From Anaerobacillus alkaliphilus (lineage in GTDB: Bacteria; Bacillota; Bacilli; Bacillales; Anaerobacillaceae), in NCBI RefSeq assembly GCF_004116265.1, contig NZ_QOUX01000047.1, positions 558,001 to 622,000 of the forward strand: a stretch of 64,000 nucleotides of DNA, given 5' to 3'. The notes beneath the pieces are model-generated. The model had not been told where the DNA came from, searched no databases, and worked only from the letters and a program-made list of their open reading frames with translations. Below, piece after piece: positions 15,763-25,314 of this stretch. The first letter of the stretch is position 1; each line of letters starts with the position of its first letter. Both the position numbers and the translations under genes were made by a program.

Positions 15763-16421
15763 TTCCCCAAATGCTTAAGTGCCTCACGCTTGCTAAGTTT
15801 TTGAAGCGGCGTTTTTTCTACGAACTCAATGACGGATTGTGGCTTGGTTTTTCCATATTCTCTTAATGCCCACCCAATGGCTTTGGCGATAAAAAACTCC
15901 GTATCATTTGCATGCTTTTCACAATAACTAAACAGACGGTCTTCATCAGTACTTTCCTTATAGGATAGTTGATGCAAGATGGCTGTCCTTCTTACCCACA
16001 TGTTGTCATCTTCAATCCACTCGTCCATCATGTTAACCTGTTCAGGATATGTCCTTACAATCTGCCCAACAACATTACTTGCGATGGCATCTACTGTATC
16101 CCACCAAGACTTTGAAGTTATCAGTTTTTTTACTTGTGTTAAATCATCAGCTACGAGGTATTTCTTCGATTTCACTAAAAAATCTACCGCAACATATTGA
16201 TATTCCCTCTCGCGTTGTTCCCAAAGGTCAAAAACCATCTTCCAGTCAATAGGTGTCTTACCGACTTGCCCCTCTTTGAATAATTTCGAAGTAATCTTTC
16301 TTCTTTCTGGACTCTGGATTCCATAAAAGTCAAAATGATTTTTCATATAGGCTGACATCCCTATTGCTTTTTCCTTATTCTCTATTAATTTAAATTCGCT
16401 CGTTATGTCTTGAATTTGCAT
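15759..16421 (-). CDS. DNA alkylation repair glycosylase (AlkD family)
   Basis: 220 aa all-helical HEAT-like repeat protein. Key elements of AlkD are present: SKSWWDTVDAIASNVVG, holding the Trp and Asp that line the DNA-contact site, and DDNMWVRRTAILHQLSY with the conserved Arg. AlkD excises N3- and N7-alkylated purines without base flipping. Length matches the family. No own downstream terminator; followed by the CtaG remnant. Confidence 0.88.
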   Translation of the reverse strand: MQIQDITSEFKLIENKEKAIGMSAYMKNHFDFYGIQSPERRKITSKLFKEGQVGKTPIDWKMVFDLWEQREREYQYVAVDFLVKSKKYLVADDLTQVKKLITSKSWWDTVDAIASNVVGQIVRTYPEQVNMMDEWIEDDNMWVRRTAILHQLSYKESTDEDRLFSYCEKHANDTEFFIAKAIGWALREYGKTKPQSVIEFVEKTPLQKLSKREALKHLGK

Positions 16422-16503
16422 TAAGTATCACTCCTGTACCGGTGTTTTGGTCATTAATATTTTTCTATTTACTATTTCAAAAACGAAATTCCATTCCATT
16501 CCA

Positions 16504-17067
16504 TCACATTAATTTTCTCATGACACCTTCACTAGAAAGTTCCGCAAGCAGCTCCATCAATTTTTCAATAGTTGGACCATTTTCTTGGTTAAACCAATAG
16601 CTTAGTATGCCTATCATTGCTGATAAAGCATATTCCAATGTGTAGTCTAGTTCAAAACCATCTTTCGCTCCCCTTGCAACTAAGATTTCTTTTATCATTG
16701 GTTTCATACTGGCTTTAATTTTGCCCTGAAAGGCTGGGTCTCCGTGATCTCCAAGTAGCACCATAAGATATCTACTATGCTGAGAATACATGTTGACAAG
16801 TGCTTGCAACTGGAATGGATCACCAGGTGCGGAAAGTTGCTGAATGGGCAACTCTTGCAACTTTGCAATCAAACTGTTTTCCAGTTGCTCTAGGACATCA
16901 TAAACATCGGTAAAGTACTCATAAAATGTCGATCGATTATAACCAGCTCTCTTAGTAATTTCTTTGATTGTTATTTTCTCTATTCGCGTAGTGCAATATA
17001 GATCCCAGAAGGCATCTAGTAGATTTTGTTTTGTTTGTGCTGTAACTGCTGAATTTTTTTTCATCAT
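16504..17067 (-). CDS. TetR-family repressor
   Basis: 187 aa. N-terminal TetR HTH: LLDAFWDLYCTTRIEKITIKEITKRAGYNRSTFYEYFTDVYDVLEQLE (residues 14-61), and a helical ligand domain. Divergent from an ABC-transporter operon across a 135-bp region with a palindromic operator, so it very probably represses that operon and itself. The ligand is probably a transported toxic compound; inference. Confidence 0.88.
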   Translation of the reverse strand: MMKKNSAVTAQTKQNLLDAFWDLYCTTRIEKITIKEITKRAGYNRSTFYEYFTDVYDVLEQLENSLIAKLQELPIQQLSAPGDPFQLQALVNMYSQHSRYLMVLLGDHGDPAFQGKIKASMKPMIKEILVARGAKDGFELDYTLEYALSAMIGILSYWFNQENGPTIEKLMELLAELSSEGVMRKLM

Positions 17068-17155
17068 TCTTCCTCCACTATTGTCTCAAAATCCAACATT
17101 TAAGATAAAGATGTCGGTTGATAGAGACACTTCTACATAATACACTTACATCATA

Positions 17156-17168
17156 CGACATGTTGTCG
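17156..17168. promoter_or_regulatory. candidate TetR operator
   Basis: CGACATGTTGTCG is a palindrome with 5-bp arms; a second half site ATGTCGGTTG lies 42 bp to the left (17111-17120). Both are between the divergent TetR and ABC genes. Confidence 0.5.
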
Positions 17169-17202
17169 GATAAATAAAGTAGAATTGGTGTGGTGATCTT
17201 AT

Positions 17203-18108
17203 ATGACAGCAATAAACATCCAACATCTTACAAAAGATTACGGAAACAATAAGGGTATTTTTGATATTTCTTTAAAAATTGAGGAAGGAGAGGTATTCGG
17301 CTTTTTAGGTCCTAACGGTGCTGGTAAAACAACGACAATTCGGAATTTATTAGGATTTACTAAACCACAAAGTGGCAAGGCCACCATTTTAAATTTCGAT
17401 TGCTGGAAGCAGCCCAAAGAAATTCAAAAACATCTCGGTTATTTACCTGCAGAGATTGCTTTTCCTGAAAACATGACTGGTACACAACTCATTAAGCATG
17501 CTGCTAAAATGCGTGGTCTCCAGGATATGGCAAAGGCTAAACAATTAATAGAGATGTTCGACTTAGATCCATCAGCACTAATAAAGCGAATGTCCAAGGG
17601 TATGAAACAAAAGGTTGGGATTGTTTGTGCCTTTATGCATGACCCACAAATTCTCATTCTTGACGAACCAACAACAGGGCTTGATCCTCTTATGCAATCA
17701 AAATTTGTTGAACTAATTCACCAGGAAAAACACAAAGGGAAAAGTATCCTTATGTCTTCTCATCTTTTTGAGGAGATTGAAGGAACCTGCGATAGTATTG
17801 CAATGATCAAGCAAGGTAAAATAATTTCGGTAATGCAGTCTCAGGATTTTAAACATTTCGATAAATACACATTTACGATAACATTTCAAAAACTACCGGA
17901 CTTTGAATCTATGCAGACAGAAAATTTTGTCATGAAAAAGATTACTAAGGATACCTTGCAGGTCGTGGTAGAAGTAGATGACTTTAAAATTAACGAACTC
18001 ATTCGTGCTCTTGCCAAAAGAGATGTCACTTCCATTCGTGAAATGAAGTACTCACTAGAAGATTATTTTATGAACTTTTATAAAGGAGAGAAGCATGACT
18101 ATGTTTAA
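17203..18108 (+). CDS. ABC transporter ATP-binding protein
   Basis: 301 aa. Walker A GPNGAGKTTT (36-45), signature MSKGMKQK, Walker B LILDEPTTGLDP and the switch His in SSHLFEEIE are all present. Belongs to the CcmA/BcrA-like class paired with ABC-2 permeases; a ~75-residue C-terminal extension follows the ATPase. Overlaps the permease gene by 14 bp, so they are coupled. Probably powers export of a drug or lipid under TetR control. Confidence 0.92.
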   Translation: MTAINIQHLTKDYGNNKGIFDISLKIEEGEVFGFLGPNGAGKTTTIRNLLGFTKPQSGKATILNFDCWKQPKEIQKHLGYLPAEIAFPENMTGTQLIKHAAKMRGLQDMAKAKQLIEMFDLDPSALIKRMSKGMKQKVGIVCAFMHDPQILILDEPTTGLDPLMQSKFVELIHQEKHKGKSILMSSHLFEEIEGTCDSIAMIKQGKIISVMQSQDFKHFDKYTFTITFQKLPDFESMQTENFVMKKITKDTLQVVVEVDDFKINELIRALAKRDVTSIREMKYSLEDYFMNFYKGEKHDYV

Positions 18109-18883
18109 CAAGTCCTTATTTATCCATTTTGTAAAATCAAATGTAAAAGTATTCTCTATCATTGCAGGAGCACTTTCCCTCTTAATAGGGATTGTTATGA
18201 GTGTTTTCACTCCGGAAACCATGCATGATATTGCACAGGCAAGCATCGATGCTCCTGTAAGTCCCTTGGGTGATATAACAACCTTAATTGCATTTATAGC
18301 AAATCAATACTTTGGTAACTTCGCCCTCATCTTTGCAATGATTTATTCCGTTATAATAGGAAATAAGCTAATAGCAGATCAAGTAGATAAAGGCAGCATG
18401 GCCTTTCATCTGTCAACTCCTATCACAAGAACCCAATACACTCTTACCAGCACCATCTTCTTTATTTCTACACTAGTAGTCATGTTTGGGTTGATCTTTG
18501 TTGTAGGGTACGCAGTCGCTGAACTAGTTCAGCCTGGTGAGTTGCCTGTAGAGAAGTTCTTCATGCTAACATTAGGCTCTTTATTATTAAATATAGCAAT
18601 TAGCGGTATTACTTTTTTTGCATCTTGTTTGTTCAACCGTTCAAGCCAATCCCTTGCCCTTGGTGCAGGACTAACCCTGTTTTTCTTTGCTATGAATATG
18701 CTTTCTGGTATGAATGACAGTCTGGAAATCCTTAAAAATGTTACGATCATTACGCTCTACGATTCCAATGCCATCATTCAAAGTGGAAGCTATGGTCCAC
18801 AATTAATCATCCTAGTAGGGTTAACCCTTGTCCTCTATCTAGCAGGGATACTCGTCTTTAAACGAAAAGATCTACCATTGTAA
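18095..18883 (+). CDS. ABC-2 type permease
   Basis: 262 aa, six transmembrane segments with the ABC-2 layout: a long extracytoplasmic loop after TM1 and the sequence GNKLIADQVDKGSMAFHLSTPITRTQYTLT that matches the coupling region of such permeases. Start follows AAAGGAGAGAAGC inside the ATPase gene. Forms the membrane part of the exporter with the preceding ATPase. Confidence 0.88.
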   Translation: MTMFNKSLFIHFVKSNVKVFSIIAGALSLLIGIVMSVFTPETMHDIAQASIDAPVSPLGDITTLIAFIANQYFGNFALIFAMIYSVIIGNKLIADQVDKGSMAFHLSTPITRTQYTLTSTIFFISTLVVMFGLIFVVGYAVAELVQPGELPVEKFFMLTLGSLLLNIAISGITFFASCLFNRSSQSLALGAGLTLFFFAMNMLSGMNDSLEILKNVTIITLYDSNAIIQSGSYGPQLIILVGLTLVLYLAGILVFKRKDLPL

Positions 18884-19337
18884 TTAACGAGGTTTAATTT
18901 GGGAGGAAAAAGTTAATTTACAGATTAAGTAACTTACATTTAACATTCTGATTTCAAGCGAATTACACTCCAACTAGGCACAAAAACGCACAGTTCATTC
19001 TGATCTGTGCGTTTCACTCATATTTTCTGTATTTAATTGCATTTGTATCGGAGTTAATGATTTTATGGTGAAGCGTTTCTATTTTTACTGCAATAGGTAA
19101 TTATTTACCCGTAGGTTGATATACCAACGCGAGTGAGTTCACATAAATAGCTTTAATATAAACAACTCCCATAATTTGGTGCGATTTTTACTAATAAATA
19201 TTATGAACTAATGTACCAATTATGACGACTTGTCTTATAGTTTATTAGACAAACTTCTTGCTTTTTAATATACAAGACTTAATTCCATTGTGAACTTGAT
19301 TGTTTTACCCTCAAAACATGATCTCATTATGAGTTCT
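18884..19337. other. 454-bp intergenic region
   Basis: Between convergent ABC permease and GyrI-like genes. Holds one hairpin (18983-19015) and a weaker inverted repeat TTGTCT...AGACAA (19228-19251). No convincing open frame or promoter seen. Confidence 0.4.
18983..19015 (+). terminator. probable terminator of the ABC operon
   Basis: AACGCACAG, 11-nt loop, CTGTGCGTT, then TCACTC; stem is good but the U-run is poor, and it lies 100 bp after the stop. Confidence 0.45.
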
Positions 19338-19817
19338 TTATTTTCTAGCGATAGGTATCAATATCTCAAAATGAGGATCATTCAGATCACGATCTCTTGG
19401 ATACCTTTCATGCTTGATTGGAAGATTGTCAAAATATTTAATATCCGCTTCTGAGAATGCCTTGTATTCACTGTCGGATAAGGACCTAGCAATGTTATCA
19501 TAACTTTGCCCAATGTTTTGACCTTTTTCATGCTGTGTCACTAAGTACGTCATTTCCGGGACGAAAAACTCGATCATACCTTCAGGAATGGTTTGTTCTT
19601 CACCAACTTCATAAACGGAATAATGAACAAATCCATCTGGACGTAAATGATAGGACAAACCTAACTGCGTATCGGGATCAACAGCATGTGTCAATTCCCC
19701 CACCCGCTCACTCATCGTTTGGATCATACTTTTTAACCCACTGATTTCTGACCAAGGCCCATCCCATTTCATACCAATAGCCCGGTATCTTGGTTTTGTA
19801 ACAGTTTCATATTTCAT
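19338..19817 (-). CDS. GyrI-like effector-binding domain protein
   Basis: 159 aa SOUL/GyrI-like domain: YETVTKPRYRAIGMKWDGPWSEI...LGLSYHLRPDGFVHYSVYEVGEE...IPEGMIEFFVPEMTYLVTQHEKG, the pattern of AraC-type effector-binding (AraC_E_bind) stand-alone proteins, which bind small hydrophobic ligands or, in GyrI, gyrase. Start at 19817 behind GAGGAGTGA. Five bp after the preceding membrane-protein gene, so cotranscribed. Confidence 0.75.
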   Translation of the reverse strand: MKYETVTKPRYRAIGMKWDGPWSEISGLKSMIQTMSERVGELTHAVDPDTQLGLSYHLRPDGFVHYSVYEVGEEQTIPEGMIEFFVPEMTYLVTQHEKGQNIGQSYDNIARSLSDSEYKAFSEADIKYFDNLPIKHERYPRDRDLNDPHFEILIPIARK

Positions 19818-19822
19818 CTTAA

Positions 19823-20572
19823 TCACTCCTCAATCTCCCAAGTAATTTTGAAGCCACCATTTTCTCTTTTGTTACCTTTAACTACAATCCGATACATACC
19901 GCTAGCTTGAACTTCAAATATATGATTATCTTCATTTTCAATGAAACCGACATAATCATTTTTTTCATCTAACACATAAAAGCTATATCCACCCTGAGCT
20001 CTATTTTTAATATCAGACTCGTACGTAAAACGCTGTCCTTCTTCAAGATAGAGCGGAATTTCATGTATACCATTAAAATAACTAAAACTAGCGGTGTATG
20101 TGAAGTCATTCCGGTCCTCCACCCAGTTTTTCTTCTGAGTAAAATCAATGTTCGTTAACAATAGAAAACCTATCGGGATTACGAGAGCAAAGACGTATAA
20201 AAACCATTTATACTCACGAGCTATGTGTGTTGCAAAATAAAAAACAAGCGCACATACCGCACCAACAGTACCTGCAAATACATCAAAGATATTAATTGCG
20301 CTAATCATAAAAAAAGCGTATCCAGAAATAACATATAAAACAATTTTTACGTTAAACTTTCTAAAATGGAGTTTCAGTGCGATTAAATCTATTAATAGCG
20401 AACAACCTATCCCATACCCGAATACTATGAACCAGAGATCAACACCAGAGATCGTTTCCAAAAGCCGAAACATGTCCAATCCATTAGAGAAATAAGTAAA
20501 AACAAACATCATCGTGATCGTAAATCCCGCAGCTGCTAGTTTGGTGAGAAGATAAAATAATACTTTCGGCAT
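19823..20572 (-). CDS. membrane protein with C-terminal extracytoplasmic domain
   Basis: 249 aa. About five transmembrane helices in residues 5-145, then a ~100-residue beta-rich region (VEDRNDFTYTASFSYFNGIHEIPLYLEEGQRFTYES...SGMYRIVVKGNKRENGGFKITWEIEE) resembling a pre-peptidase C-terminal type or carbohydrate-binding-like sandwich. The frame is open 58 codons further upstream, but ATG 20572 has AAGGGGGC in front and the extra part looks non-coding. Function unknown. Confidence 0.65.
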   Translation of the reverse strand: MPKVLFYLLTKLAAAGFTITMMFVFTYFSNGLDMFRLLETISGVDLWFIVFGYGIGCSLLIDLIALKLHFRKFNVKIVLYVISGYAFFMISAINIFDVFAGTVGAVCALVFYFATHIAREYKWFLYVFALVIPIGFLLLTNIDFTQKKNWVEDRNDFTYTASFSYFNGIHEIPLYLEEGQRFTYESDIKNRAQGGYSFYVLDEKNDYVGFIENEDNHIFEVQASGMYRIVVKGNKRENGGFKITWEIEE

Positions 20573-20799
20573 ACTTGCCCCCTTATAGGATATTATAATA
20601 AATCTATCATAATATATTTTTACTAAATTGTTAACAGTTGGAAAAAATCTAGTGAATATCCGTTCAACCCCTGTATATATTAATATAACTTTCACAATTA
20701 AAAGATTGATATTTTCATAATTTTGATATACTAAAAGTACCTTCATGATTTACACAACCTCTACTTTACCCCACCCCACCAAAGAAAGGTGATCCTTCA

Positions 20800-21651
20800 A
20801 TGAAAAAATTAGTATTATGTAAATGCGGAAGTGGAAAATACTTCGAACAATGCTGCGACACAAATGTTAGGGTTTTGGCTATCCCCAATAATGGCCCACA
20901 TCATCAAAAAGAAATCCTTACAAAGCTCTCAATTGGTCGAGAGTTTGGCATGCGATTTCGAGGCGTGTATGAATTTTACGGAAATGATTTAATTGAGTTT
21001 AAACTAAAAAACCCAAAAAGTAGATCACGAAACGAATTCCTTCGTGTGTTAGCTCAATATGTAACGGAGTACCTTGAAGATGTATGTTTATCTTCTTGGA
21101 ATGAACCTGATTTTTGGGAAGAATTCATCATCCTCTACTACCCATGTTTCATTCAAGTTACTTCTCAAGAAAAAGAAGTCGAAAAGTTCGTAAGTGAATT
21201 AAAACGATTTCTCCACTGGATAGATATTAAATACAAAATCCCTCTATTTAAAACCATTGATAGCTACATAAAAGAAATGTTTTTAGAATTGAAAGATTGT
21301 GAAGCAACAATTAATCGTCTGTACAAACATGAATTTCCTAATTTTCTTAATGAAGATTGTAATATTCAAACTGACTTTTTCGGTCGCTTAGATAAGTTAG
21401 AAGAGTTTCCCGAGAAAAAAGATACCCTCTTTGAAATAAAATCCCTCAACCGAGTCTATCTAGTCGTAACAGAACTCGAAACGAACGAAAACTTCTATTT
21501 AAAAGGACTACCTTCAGCGACAGTATACCCAGGGATGATTATTAGCGGCTCTATAGGCAGAAAAAAAGGAGACTGGGCATGGACTTGGGGAATCCCCGAG
21601 AATGTATTTCCAAAAAGTTCAAAAAAGTACCTTGATGACATCCGTCTCTAG
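20800..21651 (+). CDS. SEC-C zinc-motif protein of unknown function
   Basis: 283 aa. The N-terminus is a SEC-C motif (C7-x-C9-GSGK-x-x-x-x-C18-C19), a zinc knuckle found at the SecA C-terminus and on many unrelated proteins. The rest (~250 aa) shows no domain I recognise; it is rich in aromatic and charged residues and ends with a possible OB/beta segment (LPSATVYPGMIISGSIGRKKGDWAW). RBS GAAAGGTGATCC. Stands alone between oppositely oriented genes. Confidence 0.7.
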   Translation: MKKLVLCKCGSGKYFEQCCDTNVRVLAIPNNGPHHQKEILTKLSIGREFGMRFRGVYEFYGNDLIEFKLKNPKSRSRNEFLRVLAQYVTEYLEDVCLSSWNEPDFWEEFIILYYPCFIQVTSQEKEVEKFVSELKRFLHWIDIKYKIPLFKTIDSYIKEMFLELKDCEATINRLYKHEFPNFLNEDCNIQTDFFGRLDKLEEFPEKKDTLFEIKSLNRVYLVVTELETNENFYLKGLPSATVYPGMIISGSIGRKKGDWAWTWGIPENVFPKSSKKYLDDIRL

Positions 21652-21665
21652 AACCGCTCATTTTG

Positions 21666-22937
21666 TTAATACTTGTTTAGTAAATCAATTAAGTCAGGAT
21701 TAGCCATCATTTCGGCATGGTCAATTGCAGACATCCCGTCTTCATCCTCTAAGTGTGGATCAGCACCGGCATCCAGCAACAATTTAGTAATTTCTAGATT
21801 TTCGAACATAACCGCTGACATTAATGGTGTCCACCCGTAATCATCTTGGATGTTTGCATCTGCTCCATATAAAAATAAGAGTGGAATAACATCTGGTTGC
21901 TCATAAATCACCGCTACTAAAAGTGCGCTCTCGCCATATTCATTAAGTTCATTAACATCAGTACCAGCGAGCAATAATTCTTCTAGTTGAACTACATCAC
22001 CTTCCATTGCAGCATCCATCAAAGGTGTATATTCATAGAAAAACTCGTTAAAGAAATCAAACTCTTCAAGTGCCTTGAAACCTGCAAAGAAGATCCCAAC
22101 TGTAATAGAAGGAATTAGGAAAAACAAAATAAAAGCAACAACCACTACCTGTTTTGAACGATTTTTTAATGTGACAGTAGGCGCTCCATTCATTAACATT
22201 TCTATTTCTTGAATGCGTTTAGGTATCGGCGGATGTGTTGAGAGCAATTCCATAAAGGTCACATATAACTCTTTTTTCTCATTATATTGTTCCATGTACG
22301 CCTCTAGATTTACATCCTTATATAAACGCCTTCCCGCGGCTAACACCAACAAACCATTAATGGCACCGTCAGTCTCATCTAAATGGTAAGCAGCCATACG
22401 GTCGCAGGTATATTCAGCCATTCGTAAATAACTTGTCCCAATAAAAGGAATCCATAATGCTGGAAAAATAAACAACGATTTAACAATATGGTTCCTTTTA
22501 ATGTGGGCAAGTTCATGAGCGATGACATAATCAATTTCGTTTCCACCAGAATCAATCGAAATGTCCACAAAGTCTGAATATAAGACGACTATATTTTTCC
22601 CGAAAAGACCGAAAACCTTTGTAGCAAAGGCATTTAAAAGACCACCAGACTCGATAATATAAACTTCTGGTACCTTAGTTAGTTCCATTTTTTCACTGAA
22701 ATCAACTACTTTTTTATATAGTTCTGGAAATTGGGTTTCTCGCAAGCGAACCCCGTTCGTTTGAATATGAGCCATAGATATAATATGAGAAAAATAGGAA
22801 ATTAAAGCAAAAAAGATGACTAAGACAATACCTATAATCGATAAAACCAAATACGCGAGAAGTAAGATACTCGTAATAATACAAATTCCATATAATAAAT
22901 TTTCATTTTTATGAACTAATAGTGGTTGGTTATTCAT
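21666..22937 (-). CDS. M48 family metalloprotease with C-terminal ankyrin repeats
   Basis: 423 aa. Two transmembrane segments near the N-terminus (15-55), a peptidase M48 domain with HELAH at 141-145 and the downstream Glu-containing helix MAEYTCDRMAAYHLD, a third hydrophobic segment (~265-290), then three ankyrin repeats (~305-420: YTPLMDAAMEGDVVQLEELLLAGTDVNELNEYGESALLVAV...). HtpX-like proteases clear damaged membrane proteins; an ankyrin tail is not part of the usual family and may recruit a substrate. Lies 53 bp after the RDD gene's stop, with a terminator between. Confidence 0.85.
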   Translation of the reverse strand: MNNQPLLVHKNENLLYGICIITSILLLAYLVLSIIGIVLVIFFALISYFSHIISMAHIQTNGVRLRETQFPELYKKVVDFSEKMELTKVPEVYIIESGGLLNAFATKVFGLFGKNIVVLYSDFVDISIDSGGNEIDYVIAHELAHIKRNHIVKSLFIFPALWIPFIGTSYLRMAEYTCDRMAAYHLDETDGAINGLLVLAAGRRLYKDVNLEAYMEQYNEKKELYVTFMELLSTHPPIPKRIQEIEMLMNGAPTVTLKNRSKQVVVVAFILFFLIPSITVGIFFAGFKALEEFDFFNEFFYEYTPLMDAAMEGDVVQLEELLLAGTDVNELNEYGESALLVAVIYEQPDVIPLLFLYGADANIQDDYGWTPLMSAVMFENLEITKLLLDAGADPHLEDEDGMSAIDHAEMMANPDLIDLLNKY

Positions 22938-22965
22938 GTATCCGTAACCCTTTCTTTACACTTGA

Positions 22966-22991
22966 GTAAAAAAGCTGGCATAAGCCAGCCT
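22966..22991 (-). terminator. terminator of the RDD gene
   Basis: Minus strand AAGGCTGGC, TTAT, GCCAGC, TTTTTTAC, overlapping the RDD stop. Confidence 0.85.
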
Positions 22992-23395
22992 TATTCATTT
23001 CTTACAACAATTGTTTTTGCTAAATAGTCATGTAAGGCACGTTTCGCTTTTCCCGCTGCTATTAAATAGCCAATAAGAAAGATTAATCCGGACAAGAATT
23101 TACCTAATATTTCTCGTAACGCCATTTGCCCCATCCTCACTGGGTCACCGTCAACAGTAAGAACACGAATACCCATCATTCTCTTTCCTAACGTTTGACC
23201 GTTGTACTTCGTCTGAAACCAAACGTAATAACCGAAAAGTAAAAGGAAGCTAATAATCAACTCAAAGCCCACATTTACATTATCCGGGTCTAACCCACCA
23301 CCAAATACGGCAAGTAAAACAAATTGGACAATACCAATTAAGATTCCATCTATCAACATAGCGACAAAACGGATCCAAAATCCAGCTCTTTCCAT
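22991..23395 (-). CDS. RDD family membrane protein
   Basis: 134 aa. Three transmembrane segments and the RDD family marks: RAGFWIRFVAMLIDGILI at the start (the conserved R..D) and YNGQTLGKRMMGIRVL in the middle. RDD proteins are small membrane proteins of uncertain role, some linked to Na+/H+ antiport. Start codon 23395 lies 7 nt after AAAGGAGG; an ATG one codon earlier is nearly equivalent. Confidence 0.85.
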   Translation of the reverse strand: MERAGFWIRFVAMLIDGILIGIVQFVLLAVFGGGLDPDNVNVGFELIISFLLLFGYYVWFQTKYNGQTLGKRMMGIRVLTVDGDPVRMGQMALREILGKFLSGLIFLIGYLIAAGKAKRALHDYLAKTIVVRNE

Positions 23396-23455
23396 CATAT
23401 CTCCTCCTTTACTTGTTAAATTTCCCAATGATAGTGGCATTATTCACGCACAAGC

Positions 23456-23488
23456 AAGAAAGCACCCCTCTAGTGATGAAGGATGCCT
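23456..23488 (-). terminator. terminator of the GNAT gene
   Basis: Minus strand GGCATCC, loop, GGGGTGC, TTTCTTGC; contains a G-U pair. Confidence 0.6.
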
Positions 23489-23504
23489 TCTACTACCTGC
23501 TATA

Positions 23505-24014
23505 TTATGTTAACCGATTTATATCAACCCACCCGTACACCGCTTCGCTTAATTTCTTCCCTGCAATCACCACTTCAATCGTATCGAGTTTCTTTGCACC
23601 AAGTGCCTCGTAAAACCGACAAGAGGGATTATCCTCTAGCACAAGTACTAACATAGAACTCACTCCATTACTTAGCAACTCCTCAACAACTGGTTCCACA
23701 AGCTTCTTCCCCACTCCTTGCCCTTGGTATTCTTGTAGGATGTAAATGGCATAAAGTTCACCGTCATATCCCGGATAAGAGCCTGATCGTTCTTTTCCGC
23801 CAGAAGAAAAGCCGATGATTTCACCTTTATCACTCTCAGCAATATAAACATTCATACTTTGGATATTATCCACCCATAATTTCTCTCTTCTTTCATAAGA
23901 CAGATTGTTTAAAAATTCCTCTGGAATGATAGATTGGTAGGTTGTTCTCCAGCTATCAACATGAACTTTTGCGATTCCTTTGGCATCATTTACCGTAGCT
24001 TTCCGTACGTTCAC
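23505..24014 (-). CDS. GNAT family N-acetyltransferase
   Basis: 169 aa. N-terminal MNVRKATVNDAKGIAKVHVDSWRTTYQSIIPEEFLNNLS is typical of a Bacillus GNAT subgroup; motif A EYQGQGVGKKLVEPVVEELLSNG binds acetyl-CoA; motif B near NPSCRFYEALGAKKLDT. Transfers acetyl from CoA to an unknown amine acceptor. Monocistronic with a terminator after it. Confidence 0.88.
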   Translation of the reverse strand: MNVRKATVNDAKGIAKVHVDSWRTTYQSIIPEEFLNNLSYERREKLWVDNIQSMNVYIAESDKGEIIGFSSGGKERSGSYPGYDGELYAIYILQEYQGQGVGKKLVEPVVEELLSNGVSSMLVLVLEDNPSCRFYEALGAKKLDTIEVVIAGKKLSEAVYGWVDINRLT

Positions 24015-24071
24015 ATAATCACCTCTTAACTTTTCTATAGTTTACCACTTTTCATTTTTTTGAAAATAGCT

Positions 24072-25295
24072 TTATCCAATTTTTCTCATTAAAAATCTCT
24101 TTTCGATAACAAGATTTACCTTCAAGAACAGGATGGCATACATGACTGTAAAACCGATATAAGACACCCCTACCACCATACTAAGTTCTCTAGGTTGAAA
24201 AAACTCTAATAAAAACCCACCTGAAGCCATCGAAAAACCGAGAGCTGTGTTCGATACTGCTTGCATCAGCCCAAATAATGTCCCTCGCTTTGATTTCGGT
24301 AGAACCTTCATCATGACGGTATCAATGCATATATTGCTTAAGCCACCGACAAGAGTTATGAAAACCACAATTCCTAATGTCAACAAAAAGGTTGGCGAGA
24401 TACTTAGAACCATGTGCCCGATTCCTTCTAGTGCGATGAATAAGACCGTCAAGAACAATAATCCCTTTTTTAGATGAATAGAAAAAAAGGAACTTATAAT
24501 AAAACCAAGTCCTAATGATGCATAAATAAAGCCGACTCCTAATTCCCCCATTTTAAAAACCTCAAGAGCATAAACGTTCACCAACACATTATCAATACCG
24601 GTAGCTAGTGGCATGGTTACAGCGATAAAAAAGAAGGTGAAAAGTGCTGTCGATCCTACTATAGCTTTTCTTGAAAGTTTCACAGGCTTTTTCTTATGAA
24701 CCCTAACATCACTTTCCTTAGCTGGAAACCTCAACTTAGACAGAATGAGCGAAGAAAGTAAAAATGTTAGTCCATTCAATAGAAATGCAGCTTCTAATCC
24801 AAAAAAATATGAAATGATCCCTCCAAGACTAGCACCAATAACTAACACAATACCAACCATGGCTTGCTCAAGAGCATTTACAAAGAGCAAGCGATCCGGT
24901 TTAACTAAATCAGGAATTGATGACATTCTCGTTGGTGAATAGATTGCTTCACCAGTTGCTAACAAAAATGTTAGAAAATAAACAATCCATAGATCACTTG
25001 GTCCTTGAACAAGCAACAAACACAAAATCAAAGGAATACGGATAAGATCGATTGAAATCAATAGATGCTTCTTAGAAAATTTATCGGCCAGCATCCCTCC
25101 TATTGGTGCAAAAAACAGAAATGGCAGCATTCGAATAGCTAGAACCATTCCAATCGATATCGCAGACCCAGTTAGTTGAAATAAAAGTGTAAAAATAGCA
25201 ACCTGACTAAAACGTGCACCTATACCATTAATTAGTCCTGCTCCAAAAAGTTTTTGATAATTCTGTTCACGTTTCCATGCTGTATAAATTGACAT
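24072..25295 (-). CDS. MFS transporter
   Basis: 407 aa, about 12 transmembrane helices, with the loop motif GGMLADKFSKKHLL (near 70) of MFS_3 drug exporters; a tetracycline/macrolide-efflux-like exporter by resemblance, substrate unknown. The start at 25295 (MSIYTAWKREQN) follows AAAGGAGAGC. Its upstream region holds four TATCTAATTAGATA-type sites and long A-tracts, suggesting tight repression by a regulator not next to it. Confidence 0.85.
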   Translation of the reverse strand: MSIYTAWKREQNYQKLFGAGLINGIGARFSQVAIFTLLFQLTGSAISIGMVLAIRMLPFLFFAPIGGMLADKFSKKHLLISIDLIRIPLILCLLLVQGPSDLWIVYFLTFLLATGEAIYSPTRMSSIPDLVKPDRLLFVNALEQAMVGIVLVIGASLGGIISYFFGLEAAFLLNGLTFLLSSLILSKLRFPAKESDVRVHKKKPVKLSRKAIVGSTALFTFFFIAVTMPLATGIDNVLVNVYALEVFKMGELGVGFIYASLGLGFIISSFFSIHLKKGLLFLTVLFIALEGIGHMVLSISPTFLLTLGIVVFITLVGGLSNICIDTVMMKVLPKSKRGTLFGLMQAVSNTALGFSMASGGFLLEFFQPRELSMVVGVSYIGFTVMYAILFLKVNLVIEKRFLMRKIG

Positions 25296-25314
25296 GAAAA
25301 GCTCTCCTTTCAAA

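Noticed and set aside
19228-19251. Inverted repeat TTGTCT...AGACAA as an operator
   Set aside because: Far from any promoter or start in an AT-rich gap; insufficient support.
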